The notes beneath the pieces were generated by a model that saw nothing but the letters and a program-made list of their open reading frames with translations, searched no databases and was not told the origin of the DNA. This document shows, in pieces, positions 53,713 to 62,694 of a stretch of 64,000 nucleotides of DNA. Source of the stretch: an uncultured Cohaesibacter sp. GTDB lineage: Bacteria; Pseudomonadota; Alphaproteobacteria; Rhizobiales; Cohaesibacteraceae. Within the stretch, counting starts at the first letter, position 1. Each line of letters opens with the position of its first letter. The stretch lies in assembly GCF_963676275.1 (NCBI RefSeq), contig NZ_OY781091.1:1156775-1220774 (forward strand), in the 5' to 3' direction. The translations under genes and the position numbers were made by a program.

Positions 53713-54312
53713 ATGGCCGACTGGTCAACTTTCCTCGCTTTCATCATCTTCGTTTGTGTCATGTCGGCTACGCCGGGACCGGGGAACCTGACCTTCATGG
53801 CGCTTGCTGCGCGGTCCGGCTTCGGAGCTGTCATGCTGCCACTGTGCGGCGCACTGCTCGGAGGGGCCTTTCTGGGACTGATGGTTGCCCTCGGGCTCGG
53901 AACCTTATTGATGCAGGAAGGCTGGCTTGCCGACTTCTTCCGGGCGATCAGCATGGTCTATATGGTCTATCTGTCATGGCGCATCATGTCCATGCACAAG
54001 GCAGAGGGTCGCGGCGCCGGACAATTGTCCTTCGCCGAAGGCCTTCTGATCCATCCGCTCAGCCCCAAGACATGGGCCATGTATAGCATTGCCTTTTCAC
54101 TCTATTTCAAACCGGCTGGCTCTCTCTTCGATGAAACCCTTATCCTGTTGATCGGGTTTGGCATGGGAGGGCTGGTCTTCCATTCGCTGTGGGGACTGAT
54201 GGGGGCGCGCGTCATGCGGCTATTGGGGGAAGGGCGCAAATATCAGCTCTTCATGGCTGGCATGGCCGCGCTCATGATCGGCACAACGGCCTGGTCGCTC
54301 TGGGGCGCATAA
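53713..54312 (+). CDS. LysE-family exporter, 2
   Basis: A 199-residue LysE/RhtB family protein. The signature is MSATPGPGNLTFMALAARSGF at the N-terminus, then GALLGGAFLGLMVALGLG and LLIHPLSPKTWAMYSIAFSLYF in the centre. Six helices are visible. It lies 177 bases from the divergent MocR regulator, a usual pairing, which suggests export of the amino compound that the regulator senses. Confidence 0.92.
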   Translation: MADWSTFLAFIIFVCVMSATPGPGNLTFMALAARSGFGAVMLPLCGALLGGAFLGLMVALGLGTLLMQEGWLADFFRAISMVYMVYLSWRIMSMHKAEGRGAGQLSFAEGLLIHPLSPKTWAMYSIAFSLYFKPAGSLFDETLILLIGFGMGGLVFHSLWGLMGARVMRLLGEGRKYQLFMAGMAALMIGTTAWSLWGA

Positions 54313-54415
54313 GCTGTCGCACTCCGGATCACGGAGAGGCAGCAGACAGGCAGCAGAGAGTCTGCGGACAGCTGGCGGGCTGGTAGGCAAACGAGGGCGC
54401 AGCTTGAAAGAAAAA

Positions 54416-54448
54416 GGGCTATCCGCGAGGATTGTTCCGGGATAGCCC
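54416..54448 (-). terminator. Terminator behind the L,D-transpeptidase gene
   Basis: Perfect 9-bp stem GGGCTATCC / GGATAGCCC with a 15-base loop. On the reverse strand it continues as TTTTTCTTTC. About 100 bases after the stop codon. It may also stop the convergent LysE exporter transcript. Confidence 0.85.
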
Positions 54449-54548
54449 AAGTTGGATCCACAATCGGATCACTCTCAAGTCAAAAACAACGAGTGGAAGA
54501 GGCCGCTCTTGAAACAATTGATGAGCGGCATCTTGCCGGAGCCTTCAA

Positions 54549-55265
54549 TCAAAGAACCTTGACGGCAGTGCCCACCGGGACACGGTCATAAAGATCCATG
54601 ACGTCTTCATTGCGCATGCGAATGCAGCCTGAGCTGACCGCATGGCCAATGGACCATGGCTCGTTGGAGCCATGAATTCTGTAAAGGGTCGAGCCCAGAT
54701 AGAGGGCACGGGCTCCCAGTGGATTGCGCGGTCCCCCTTCCATGAAGGTGGGCAGGCCGGGCTGGCGGGCGCGCATTTCAGCCGGAGGTGTCCAGCCGGG
54801 CCATTCGGCCTTGCGCGAAACCTTGTGCGTGCCAGCCCATTCAAAACCGGGGCGTCCCACGCCAACGCCATAACGACGCGCGGTACCGTCCGCATTCACC
54901 AGATAGAGATAGCGCTCATTGGTGTTGATGATAATGGTGCCGGGCCTTTCCGGGCCGGCATAGTCTACCACCGTTGGCAGGAAGCGCGGATCGATGCTAC
55001 GGGTGCGCGGTGCTGCCTTCTGGCGAGACAGGGCAAGCGTTGGCTGTTCCGGCACGGACGCCACGCGATTGACCCTCGGGCGTGCATCCACCGGCTGCGC
55101 ATAGCTGCGCTCGGGCCTTAATTGCATCAGCCATGGCTGGATCTGGTCCGGACTGAGCATCACCGGAGGAGGCGGAGCATATCGCACAGAACTGGCCGAA
55201 ACCGGTTGTGCGAGTCCCCCAAGACTCAGAACAACGCTGCAGGCTGTAACAATCAGTTGCTTCAT
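54549..55265 (-). CDS. L,D-transpeptidase (YkuD domain), exported
   Basis: A 238-residue protein with a signal peptide (MKQLIVTACSVVLSLGGLA). The YkuD domain starts near residue 100 (IIINTNERYLYLVNADGTARRYGVGVG); its catalytic site is HGSNEPWSIGHAVSSGCIRM with Cys214. Such enzymes make 3-3 cross-links or attach proteins to peptidoglycan. The N-terminal part is proline-rich (VRYAPPPPVMLSPDQ). It is alone between gaps on both sides. Confidence 0.94.
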   Translation of the reverse strand: MKQLIVTACSVVLSLGGLAQPVSASSVRYAPPPPVMLSPDQIQPWLMQLRPERSYAQPVDARPRVNRVASVPEQPTLALSRQKAAPRTRSIDPRFLPTVVDYAGPERPGTIIINTNERYLYLVNADGTARRYGVGVGRPGFEWAGTHKVSRKAEWPGWTPPAEMRARQPGLPTFMEGGPRNPLGARALYLGSTLYRIHGSNEPWSIGHAVSSGCIRMRNEDVMDLYDRVPVGTAVKVL

Positions 55266-55643
55266 CGACAGAACTCACAATACGAAATCGACGCCACAAT
55301 TGGCCCTTGGACCAAAATTAAATGGAAGCAGTTTGACAAATATAATTAATAATTGCTTCCGATGTTGCTTAGAATTGTAAGTAATAAACCAATCTGAAAG
55401 GTTAATGAAAAATTGATAATAGTGTTGTTTTGATTTAGGGTTAATAGAATATGATGCTGTGATTTTTATACTTAACAAAAGGGAAATATATGCCCTCAGG
55501 GGCGGGGATTCCACCGGGCTACTGGCTTCTTTGACGCAATTTGCAGCTTTTGTCCTGTGGTAAAACCGTGCCGCAAGGCCAGCGCAGGCCATATGTCGCA
55601 GCTTGGGCGAAACTGAATGGCCTTGCAAAATTTACGAAGTGGT
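55266..55643. other. AT-rich gap between the L,D-transpeptidase and DUF2927 genes
   Basis: About 378 bases, very AT-rich around 55310-55480. It should hold the promoter of the L,D-transpeptidase gene. No gene supported. Confidence 0.55.
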
Positions 55644-56405
55644 TCAGTGCAAGCCCGTTGTCTTGCGCGCATAATGGAGCAGCTTGGGGGCCATGGGTTT
55701 GACCTGCTTGAGGGTCATGCCGGGACGCAGATCCGGACTATAGAGCATGTTGAGGATCAGACGATCAAACTGGGTGAAATAGTCGAATGTGCTCTCATCG
55801 TTGAAAACGGAATGAACAAGGCTCTTGTCATCATTGACCGGCCCCAGCCCTTGCAGGATTTCTTCCACCATGCAGCGATGAAAGACGCTGCCGCCCTGAT
55901 CGGAAACAATGACTGCATCCGAGCGCAGAATGCCCGAGCGCCGCGACAGCACCCGCACAATGCATTGGCCCGGAACATCCATGCTCCGATTGTTATAGAC
56001 CTCATCCTGAACCGTGCGCACATAATCGGCGGAATCGACCACATAGATGTGAAAATTGGCATCCTTGTAGTTATTGGCCATGCGCAGTTGCAGTCCGGGG
56101 ATGATGGCAGGCAGCCCCATGACGAAGTTGCGCACGCTGTTGAGGCGATTGAGTTTGGCCCGGTTATGTATCCACACCCTGACAGGTGAGACATATTTCT
56201 TGACGCGCCTTGACTGGTCGCCCCAGCTCAGGGCGCTGATTTCCGCACCGAAGACCGTCTTGTAAAAACCCTCCGTCACTTCCTTGTCATCATAGCGCAA
56301 GGCCAGAGCAGGCGGTGGCATCAGGACAAATCCTGATAGCAGCAGACAGCAGGCCGCCAGAAGCCTTGTTCTGGCCAAAAGGCGAGAAAAGCGGCTGGCT
56401 TTCAT
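55644..56405 (-). CDS. DUF2927 domain secreted protein
   Basis: A 253-residue exported protein. After a signal peptide (LLAACCLLLSGFVLMPP in the core) comes the DUF2927 pattern: YVSPVRVWIHNRAKLNR, PGLQLRMANNYKDANFHIYVV, CIVRVLSRRSGILRSDAVIV, HRCMVEEILQGLGPVNDDK, VFNDESTFDYFTQFDRLILNMLY and a tail LRPGMTLKQVKPMAPKLL. The family is mostly alphaproteobacterial and its function is not known. The EE in CMVEEILQGLGP suggests a protease-like site but this is speculation. Confidence 0.85.
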   Translation of the reverse strand: MKASRFSRLLARTRLLAACCLLLSGFVLMPPPALALRYDDKEVTEGFYKTVFGAEISALSWGDQSRRVKKYVSPVRVWIHNRAKLNRLNSVRNFVMGLPAIIPGLQLRMANNYKDANFHIYVVDSADYVRTVQDEVYNNRSMDVPGQCIVRVLSRRSGILRSDAVIVSDQGGSVFHRCMVEEILQGLGPVNDDKSLVHSVFNDESTFDYFTQFDRLILNMLYSPDLRPGMTLKQVKPMAPKLLHYARKTTGLH

Positions 56406-56966
56406 GGCGGGTATGTGGCTTGTCTGCTGCATTGAGTGTCTTTACTCTTCCCGGGGCAAGAATTTGAGATATATACATAATTGCTTTTTTGAGTGCGCGA
56501 CTCCATGCCCCGGAAGCAGGGCAGGAACTACAATGGCCATTTGCACATCAAAGGTCAATTATAAGCTTGTCGCAGTTTCGCAAATTCTTACCCCCGAACC
56601 TCTTTACCTCTTTGAATGCTCGTCAATAATATCAGGGTTAAGTTTATTATTTTTCACTCGATAAGATTTCGCAAATAAAAGTGGAAGATCACTGGCCCGA
56701 GGCGACCAAGCATCGCCTGTGACCTCCATTTCAAAACTCACCTATGCAAAGAACAGACACTACCTATGCAAAGATAATCACAAGATGCCAGAAAATTATT
56801 TGTTTTAAAAAACCCAATCTTAACGAAGGGTCGATAGTGTCTAAGCCCATAAGTCTGTTCGACTTGCAGCCACTGGGCCGCATTGCGATAACCCCGTTTG
56901 AGATCGTTTTGTGCTAACCGGCCTATTAGAAAAAAAGAGTAATTTGAGTGTGGGAGTATGATTGGA
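56406..56966. other. Divergent gap between DUF2927 and cheZ
   Basis: About 560 bases, partly AT-rich. It must hold the promoters of both neighbours. No gene or hairpin supported. Confidence 0.55.
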
Positions 56967-57692
56967 ATGGCGCTGGCTACGAAACCATTTCGAATTGAAC
57001 AGGTCTTGGGCGAGGCAGTAGCTCCCAGATCAAATCCGGCCAACGGCTCGCTTTCTGGCGATCAGCATCAGCAGATCATGACTGAATTGGCTGCCTTGCG
57101 CAAATTGATAGAGCCTGCGCAAGAGTTGAATTCCAATCTTGTCGAGACTTTCAGATCAGAACTCAGCGAAGCGGTCAAGATCAAGACGGAGATGGACCAG
57201 ATCTTCGAGGCCATCGCCGAGACCAAGCGCGAAATTGCCACCTTGCATATCAATGGTCTGCATTCGGCTGAAATGAACCGGGTCACCGATGAGCTGGACG
57301 CCATCGTTTTCGGTACCGAGCAGGCCACGGAGCAGATTCTGGAAGCCGCCGAAATCATCGATGACAATTCCAACAAGCTCTCGAAGGTTCTCACCGGTGA
57401 GGAAGACCAGTGGACCCACGAAATTCAGGATGCCGTGATTGCGGTCTTCGAGGCCTGTAACTTCCAGGACTTGACCGGCCAGCGCATCACCAAGGTGGTC
57501 AATGTCTTGCGCTTCATTGAAGAGCGCATCGTGACCATGATGGATATCTGGGGAGGCATCGAGCAGTTCCAGGAAATCGAGGTGGTCAACCCCATGGAAA
57601 AGACCGGCGATGCAGCTCTGCTCAATGGACCGGCCCTTGCGAACGAAGAGGGTGTTGCCAGTCAGGACGATATCGACGCTCTGTTCGACTAG
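56967..57692 (+). CDS. cheZ: Protein phosphatase CheZ
   Basis: A 241-residue mostly helical protein. The catalytic region is ACNFQDLTGQRITKVVNVL, where Asp168 and Gln172 match the pair essential in enteric CheZ; the C-terminal QDDIDALFD is the CheY-binding tail. It removes phosphate from CheY-P. No other che genes are near it. GGGAG lies 10 bases before the ATG at 56967; an ATG at 56958 stands only one base from that site and is less likely. A terminator follows. Confidence 0.93.
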   Translation: MALATKPFRIEQVLGEAVAPRSNPANGSLSGDQHQQIMTELAALRKLIEPAQELNSNLVETFRSELSEAVKIKTEMDQIFEAIAETKREIATLHINGLHSAEMNRVTDELDAIVFGTEQATEQILEAAEIIDDNSNKLSKVLTGEEDQWTHEIQDAVIAVFEACNFQDLTGQRITKVVNVLRFIEERIVTMMDIWGGIEQFQEIEVVNPMEKTGDAALLNGPALANEEGVASQDDIDALFD

Positions 57693-57738
57693 CATTTGGC
57701 CCCGGCGAAAGCGCGATCATTTCCAGCAAAAATTCAAG

Positions 57739-57774
57739 AACCCGTCTGCATTTGATAATGCGGCGGGTTTTTTT
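57739..57774 (+). terminator. Terminator behind cheZ
   Basis: Stem AACCCG...TGCATT / AATGC...CGGGTT with a small internal mismatch and a 4-base loop, followed by seven Ts. About 45 bases after the stop codon. Confidence 0.88.
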
Positions 57775-57834
57775 GACTTGCTTGATAAAGATGCTTATGG
57801 AACAAATGTGGAACAATGAGCAGGAGGCAAAGTG

Positions 57835-58488
57835 ATGACAGACGAGAGAAGAAACGCCGAACCAATCGATGGCCTCCTGATCGGAGCCGATGGCAAGGCC
57901 CGCTGCTGGTGGCATGGCGGCAAAGACGATTATATTCTCTATCATGACAGGGAATGGGGGCGCCCGGTCAAGGATGACAGGACCCTGTTTGAGAAAATCT
58001 GCCTTGAGGGTTTTCAGTCTGGCCTCAGCTGGTACACGATCTTGCGCAAGCGCGAAAATTTCCGCGCCGCCTTTGCCAATTTCGACATGGACAAGGTTGC
58101 CGCCTTCACTCAGGCCGATATCGAGCGATGCCTTGCAGACGAGGGCATCGTGCGCCATCGCCGCAAGATCGAAAGCACCATCAACAATGCAGCAAGGGCG
58201 CAGGAAATGAGAGCCGAATTCGGCTCGCTGGCGGCCTATTTCTGGGCTCATGAGCCGGGGCAGCAGGACCGCCCGGACCAGTGCTCTTACGAGCAATTGC
58301 GCCAGTTGGGCAAGACCGACATTTCGACGCGGATTTCGAAGGATCTGAAAAAGCGCGGCTGGTCCTTTGTCGGGCCAACAACTGTCTATGCCTTCATGCA
58401 GGCCATGGGGCTGGTCAATGATCATCTGGAAGGATGTTGCTGCCGCGATGAAATCGAAAGCCTGCGGGCCACTTTCAAGCGTCCCTAA
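57835..58488 (+). CDS. tag: DNA-3-methyladenine glycosylase I
   Basis: A 217-residue base-excision repair glycosylase. The zinc ligands of the family are visible: Cys in KARCWWHGG, His in YILYHDREWGRPV, and His/Cys in GLVNDHLEGCCCRDE. FEKICLEGFQSGLSWYTILRKRENFRAAFANFD is the typical central segment. AGGAGG lies 7 bases before the ATG at 57835; a GTG three bases upstream is not used. Confidence 0.95.
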   Translation: MTDERRNAEPIDGLLIGADGKARCWWHGGKDDYILYHDREWGRPVKDDRTLFEKICLEGFQSGLSWYTILRKRENFRAAFANFDMDKVAAFTQADIERCLADEGIVRHRRKIESTINNAARAQEMRAEFGSLAAYFWAHEPGQQDRPDQCSYEQLRQLGKTDISTRISKDLKKRGWSFVGPTTVYAFMQAMGLVNDHLEGCCCRDEIESLRATFKRP

Positions 58489-58826
58489 GCACGCCAGATC
58501 CTTTCTGATAGGGCAGTGCCGGTCCCGGCTCTTTGATCGGGGGGGAAACGGCGACTGCAGTCATTTGCAAAAAAACTGAAAGCCGGAAATGCGGAAGCTG
58601 CTTTCCTTCATGTCACTTCCTTGTGAAGAAGGGATGTACGCATTTGTGCGTAATAATGGTTGCTAGACTGCATTCTTTTCGCGATAAGCTATCATGATAG
58701 CCAATTGTATCCGGGCCCGGCGTCACGACAACGGGCGTGAATGGATGTTGATTGCCCGTCCGGAGAGGAAGACCGCAATGGTCTTTCGCGCTGAAACCGG
58801 AATTGCTTCTTTCCCGAGAGGATAAA
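58489..58826. other. Gap between tag and mscS
   Basis: About 338 bases. The mscS frame is open for 25 codons upstream of the chosen start but without family likeness. It contains a perfect 14-bp palindrome (listed). No gene supported. Confidence 0.5.
58688..58701. promoter_or_regulatory. Perfect 14-bp palindrome upstream of mscS
   Basis: GCTATCATGATAGC equals its own reverse complement. It lies about 126 bases before the mscS start. It could be an operator, but no regulator is nearby and chance is not excluded. Confidence 0.35.
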
Positions 58827-59651
58827 ATGAACGCATTACTTGATCAATTGGGTGCCTATGCACCGCTACTCATCAGTGTCACCAAGGCCATCATATTCCT
58901 GCTTCTGGGCTTTTTCATTTCCAGTCAGGTGGCGCATTTCATTCGCAACCGCATCGTCAATCACCCCCGGATCGATGATACGCTGGGCAATTTTGCCGCG
59001 TCTGTCGTCAAATGGCTCATTCTGGCCTTTGTCGGCATAGCGGTGCTGCAGCTCTTCGGCTTTCAGGTCACCAGCCTGATCGCTGTTCTGGGTGCTGCTT
59101 CTCTGGCCATTGGTCTGGCCTTGCAGGGAACCCTCAGCGATCTGGCCTCCGGCGTCATGCTGATCATTTTCCGACCCTACAAGCTGGGTGATTTTGTCGA
59201 TATTGCCGGAACCACCGGAACGGTGAAATCCATAGACCTGTTTGTCACCGAGCTTTCCACGCCGGACAATATCAAGATCATTATGCCCAATTCCAAATCA
59301 TGGGGCTCGATCATTATCAATTACACCAACATCACGACACGCAGGGCCGATCTGGTGTTCGGCATCGATTATGCCAATGATCCGGACAAGGCGATGAATG
59401 TGATCCTTGATGTGGTCAATGCCGACGAGCGCTGCTTGAAGGATCCCGCTCCATGGGTTGGTGTTACCAATCTGGGCGATTCCTCGGTTGATCTCACCTT
59501 GCGCGTCTGGTGCAAGCCTTCCGACTGGTGGCAGCTGAAATGCGACCTGCTCAAGAATGTCAAATATGCCTTTGACGCAAATGGCATCGACATCCCTTAC
59601 CCGCATACACAGATCGTCTCCGTCAGCAAGGACGCTCAGGCAGAAGCCTGA
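58827..59651 (+). CDS. mscS: Small-conductance mechanosensitive channel
   Basis: A 274-residue MscS-type channel that opens on osmotic downshock. Three helices lie in the first 130 residues; the pore helix is AASLAIGLALQGTLSDLASG, followed by FRPYKLGDFVDIAG and the cytoplasmic vestibule with IKIIMPNSKSWGSIIINYT and ANGIDIPYPHTQI. It has the size of E. coli MscS. GAGAGGAT precedes the ATG at 58827. A terminator follows. Confidence 0.95.
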   Translation: MNALLDQLGAYAPLLISVTKAIIFLLLGFFISSQVAHFIRNRIVNHPRIDDTLGNFAASVVKWLILAFVGIAVLQLFGFQVTSLIAVLGAASLAIGLALQGTLSDLASGVMLIIFRPYKLGDFVDIAGTTGTVKSIDLFVTELSTPDNIKIIMPNSKSWGSIIINYTNITTRRADLVFGIDYANDPDKAMNVILDVVNADERCLKDPAPWVGVTNLGDSSVDLTLRVWCKPSDWWQLKCDLLKNVKYAFDANGIDIPYPHTQIVSVSKDAQAEA

Positions 59652-60018
59652 AGCCAGATATCGTCTGGCAAAGTCAGACAATCGGGAAGGGCGGCTTCGG
59701 CTGCCCTTTTGCTTTGCTTGCATTGATTGGCTTGCCTTTATGCTCTGCCAATGATCGGCTGAGACACAGGAAAGCGGATTTTATCCGCATTATTGCTCTT
59801 ATGTCTGCGCTTATCGCTGCATTGACGCGCCAAACCGGACCTGACTTCGGGATCTGTGGCGATTTGCTGTCATTAACGTGAAGTTTCCCGCCCAACTGGC
59901 CCCGATTATGCGCTCTTCTCTTGCCGCCTTCCCTTGGATGGGCTAGGAAAAGCGCGCAAGGCGTGTCTTTCAGGCGCGCCTCCCTCAACCAATTCTAATT
60001 CATAAGTGACGTCCAATC
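59652..60018. other. Gap between mscS and hisS
   Basis: About 367 bases. The left part holds the mscS terminator; the rest should hold the promoter of the hisS-hisZ-hisG operon. No gene and no T-box- or leader-like histidine codon run was seen. Confidence 0.55.
59686..59716 (+). terminator. Terminator behind mscS
   Basis: A stem AAGGGCGGC / GGCTGCCCTT (one mismatch) with a tight loop, followed by TTGCTTTGC. About 35 bases after the stop codon. Confidence 0.75.
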
Positions 60019-61500
60019 ATGGCAAAGAACAAAAAGCCCAATAAGCTCCAGGCCCGCCTGCCGCGCGGATTTGTGGACCGGACTGCCGACGACATTCGCG
60101 CAGCCGATGACATGCTCGCTAAAATCAAGGCTGTCTATGAGCATCATGGCTTCGACCCGATTGAGACGCCGACCTTTGAATATACCGACTGTCTGGGCAA
60201 GTTCCTGCCCGACACCGACCGCCCCAATGCCGGCGTCTTCTCCGTGCAGGATGATGACGAGCAGTGGATGAGCCTGCGCTATGACCTGACCGCGCCGATG
60301 GCCCGCCATGTAGCGGAGAATATCAACGAGATCCAGCTGCCCTACCGCACCTATCGCGTCGGCTATGTCTATCGCAATGAAAAGCCGGGGCCGGGGCGCT
60401 TCCGCCAGTTTATGCAGTTCGATGCCGACACCGTCGGCGCACCGGGCGTGCAGACCGACGCCGAAGCCTGCATGATGATGGCAGATACCATGGAAGCGCT
60501 CGGTATCGCGCGCGGCAACTATGTCATCCGCGTCAACAACCGTAAGGTTCTCGATGGCGTGATGGAAGAGATCGGCTTTGGCGGCGAAGAGCATGCCGAA
60601 GCCCGCCTCACGGTGCTGCGCGCCGTTGACAAGCTCGACAAGTTCGGCCCCGATGGCGTCCGCCTGTTGCTGGGCGAAGGCCGCAAGGACGAAAGTGGCG
60701 ACTTTACCAAGGGCGCTGGTCTCAGCCCTGAGAATGTCGAGAAGGTGATTGCCTTCACCCAAGGTACCCTCGACATGGACAATGACGGCACCCGCGAGCT
60801 GGACACCATGCAGGCCATCTTTGATGCCTGCGGCTATGGCGAGGACCGCATCAAGATTGACCCCTCCGTCGTGCGTGGCCTCGAATATTATACCGGTCCG
60901 GTCTATGAAGCCGAATTGCTGTTTGATGTCACCAACGAGAAGGGCGAGGTTGTTCAGTTCGGCTCCGTCGGTGGCGGCGGTCGCTATGATGGTCTGGTCA
61001 AGCGCTTCGTTGGCCGCGATGTTCCGGCAACCGGCTTCTCCATTGGCGTCTCCCGCCTGATGACCGCTCTCAAGAATCTTGGCAAGCTGGGCGATGAGCA
61101 GATGGTTGCTCCCGTGCTGATCACCGTCATGGACGGCGATGTCGAGAGCCTTGGCCATTACATGAAGATGGTGCAGGAGCTGCGCGCCGCAGGCGTACGA
61201 GCCGAGCTGTATCAGGGCAACTGGAAGAAATTTGGCAATCAGCTGAAATATGCCGACAAGCGCGGCTGTCCGCTGGCCATCATTCAGGGCTCCGACGAGA
61301 AGGAAAAGGGCATCGTCCAGATCAAGGATCTGGAAGAGGGCAAGCGCCTTTCCGCCGAGATCAAGGATAACGCCACATGGCGCGAAAGCCGTCCCGCTCA
61401 GGTGGAAGTGCCCCTGTCCCGGATGGTCGAGACCGTCAAGAAGATGCTCGCTGATCAGGCCGCTGACCGGCAGGCCGACAGCGCCGCCGAGGCAAAATAA
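60019..61500 (+). CDS. hisS: Histidine-tRNA ligase
   Basis: A 493-residue class II aminoacyl-tRNA synthetase. Motifs seen: [29 protein letters not shown] (motif 2 region), [22 protein letters not shown], and [17 protein letters not shown] plus [13 protein letters not shown] (histidine-binding). The anticodon-binding domain ends with [17 protein letters not shown]. It is longer than the enteric enzyme but normal for Hyphomicrobiales. First gene of the his operon, 33 bases before hisZ. Confidence 0.97.
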   Translation: MAKNKKPNKLQARLPRGFVDRTADDIRAADDMLAKIKAVYEHHGFDPIETPTFEYTDCLGKFLPDTDRPNAGVFSVQDDDEQWMSLRYDLTAPMARHVAENINEIQLPYRTYRVGYVYRNEKPGPGRFRQFMQFDADTVGAPGVQTDAEACMMMADTMEALGIARGNYVIRVNNRKVLDGVMEEIGFGGEEHAEARLTVLRAVDKLDKFGPDGVRLLLGEGRKDESGDFTKGAGLSPENVEKVIAFTQGTLDMDNDGTRELDTMQAIFDACGYGEDRIKIDPSVVRGLEYYTGPVYEAELLFDVTNEKGEVVQFGSVGGGGRYDGLVKRFVGRDVPATGFSIGVSRLMTALKNLGKLGDEQMVAPVLITVMDGDVESLGHYMKMVQELRAAGVRAELYQGNWKKFGNQLKYADKRGCPLAIIQGSDEKEKGIVQIKDLEEGKRLSAEIKDNATWRESRPAQVEVPLSRMVETVKKMLADQAADRQADSAAEAK

Positions 61501-61533
61501 CCGCTCAGCCGGAAAAGGCGAGAGGAGATATCC

Positions 61534-62682
61534 ATGACTCATCTGACCGAAATCATGCGCACCGAACTGGCTGGACAGTTCCAGACCGCCGGTGCCAGAG
61601 TGATCGACCTGCCGATCCTCTATTCGGCCGACCTGTTTGTCGATCTCATCGGCGAAGACATTCGCCGCCGGCTCTATGTTGCGCCGGGTGCCAATGGTGA
61701 GGCGATGGCACTGCGGCCCGAATTCACCATTCCGGTCTGTCTGCACCATTTGCGCCATGGCGATGCCGATCGCAAGGCGAGCTATGCCTGTCTCGGTCCG
61801 GTCTTCCGCCAGCGCAGCGATGATGAGCCGGGCGAATTCCATCAGGCAGGCATCGAGCAGATCGACCCTGAAGGCGGTGTGGCATTTGACGCGGCCAACG
61901 TGGCCAGCGCCGTTGCCATGGTCGAGGGCCTGTCGGGCAAACGCCCCGTGGTCACCATAGGCGATCTGGGGCTCTTCTCCGCTTTGCTCAACGGGCTGGG
62001 GACGCCCGCCGTCTGGCAGCGTCGTCTGGAAGGGGCTTTCGGTGATCGCCTTGTGCTGGATCGCATGCTCAAAAGGCTGGAACAGGGTGGCTCCGAGAGC
62101 CATGGTGCTTCGGCCGGTCTTGCCCGCATTCTGGAAGGCAAGGCACCGGAAGATGTGCGCGAAGCGGTCGAGGAAATGCTCGATATTGCAGGGCTTGCCG
62201 CCGTCGGCGGTCGTTCCGTCGGTGATATTGCCGAGCGTTACATGGAAAAGGCCGAGCTCGCCGCCATGGCTGGCTGGGATGCCGACAAGCTGGCAATCAT
62301 CGCCCGCTATCTTTCCATCGCCGGATCGCTTGATGAAAGCCTTGATCAACTGCGCGCTTTCGATGTCGAGGCAGGTGGATTGCTGGGTGATGCGCTCGCC
62401 ACGCTGGCAGATCGCATTGCGGCCATTCGTGCTGCGGTGCCTGATGGCACCGAACTGGTCTTCAAGGCCGATTTCGGGCGTCGCCTCGATTATTATTCCG
62501 GCTTCAATTATGAACTGCATTTTGCGGGCGAAGCCAAGCCCGTAGCCGGTGGTGGTCGCTATGACCGGCTGCTTGGCATTCTGGCCTCGCGGGCCAAGCG
62601 CGGCAAGCCGGTTGATGCGGTGCCAGCCATCGGCTTTGTCGTCTGGCTGGATCGTCTCGCCTCACAGGCAAAAGAAAGCTAG
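61534..62682 (+). CDS. hisZ: ATP phosphoribosyltransferase regulatory subunit
   Basis: A 382-residue HisS paralogue without tRNA-ligase motifs complete. Retained features are LYVAPGANGEAMALRPEFTIPVC, CLGPVFRQRSDDEPGEFHQAGIEQ and KADFGRRLDYYSGFNYELHF. HisZ activates and regulates HisG. AGGAGATATCC precedes the ATG. The adjacent hisG fits a HisZG complex. Confidence 0.95.
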   Translation: MTHLTEIMRTELAGQFQTAGARVIDLPILYSADLFVDLIGEDIRRRLYVAPGANGEAMALRPEFTIPVCLHHLRHGDADRKASYACLGPVFRQRSDDEPGEFHQAGIEQIDPEGGVAFDAANVASAVAMVEGLSGKRPVVTIGDLGLFSALLNGLGTPAVWQRRLEGAFGDRLVLDRMLKRLEQGGSESHGASAGLARILEGKAPEDVREAVEEMLDIAGLAAVGGRSVGDIAERYMEKAELAAMAGWDADKLAIIARYLSIAGSLDESLDQLRAFDVEAGGLLGDALATLADRIAAIRAAVPDGTELVFKADFGRRLDYYSGFNYELHFAGEAKPVAGGGRYDRLLGILASRAKRGKPVDAVPAIGFVVWLDRLASQAKES

Positions 62683-62694
62683 GGAGAGAGCAAC

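Noticed and set aside
59995-62520. An 841-codon reading frame on the reverse strand across hisS and hisZ
   Set aside because: It lies fully opposite two well-identified genes, is rich in the residues expected from antisense of GC-rich codons, and shows no family features.
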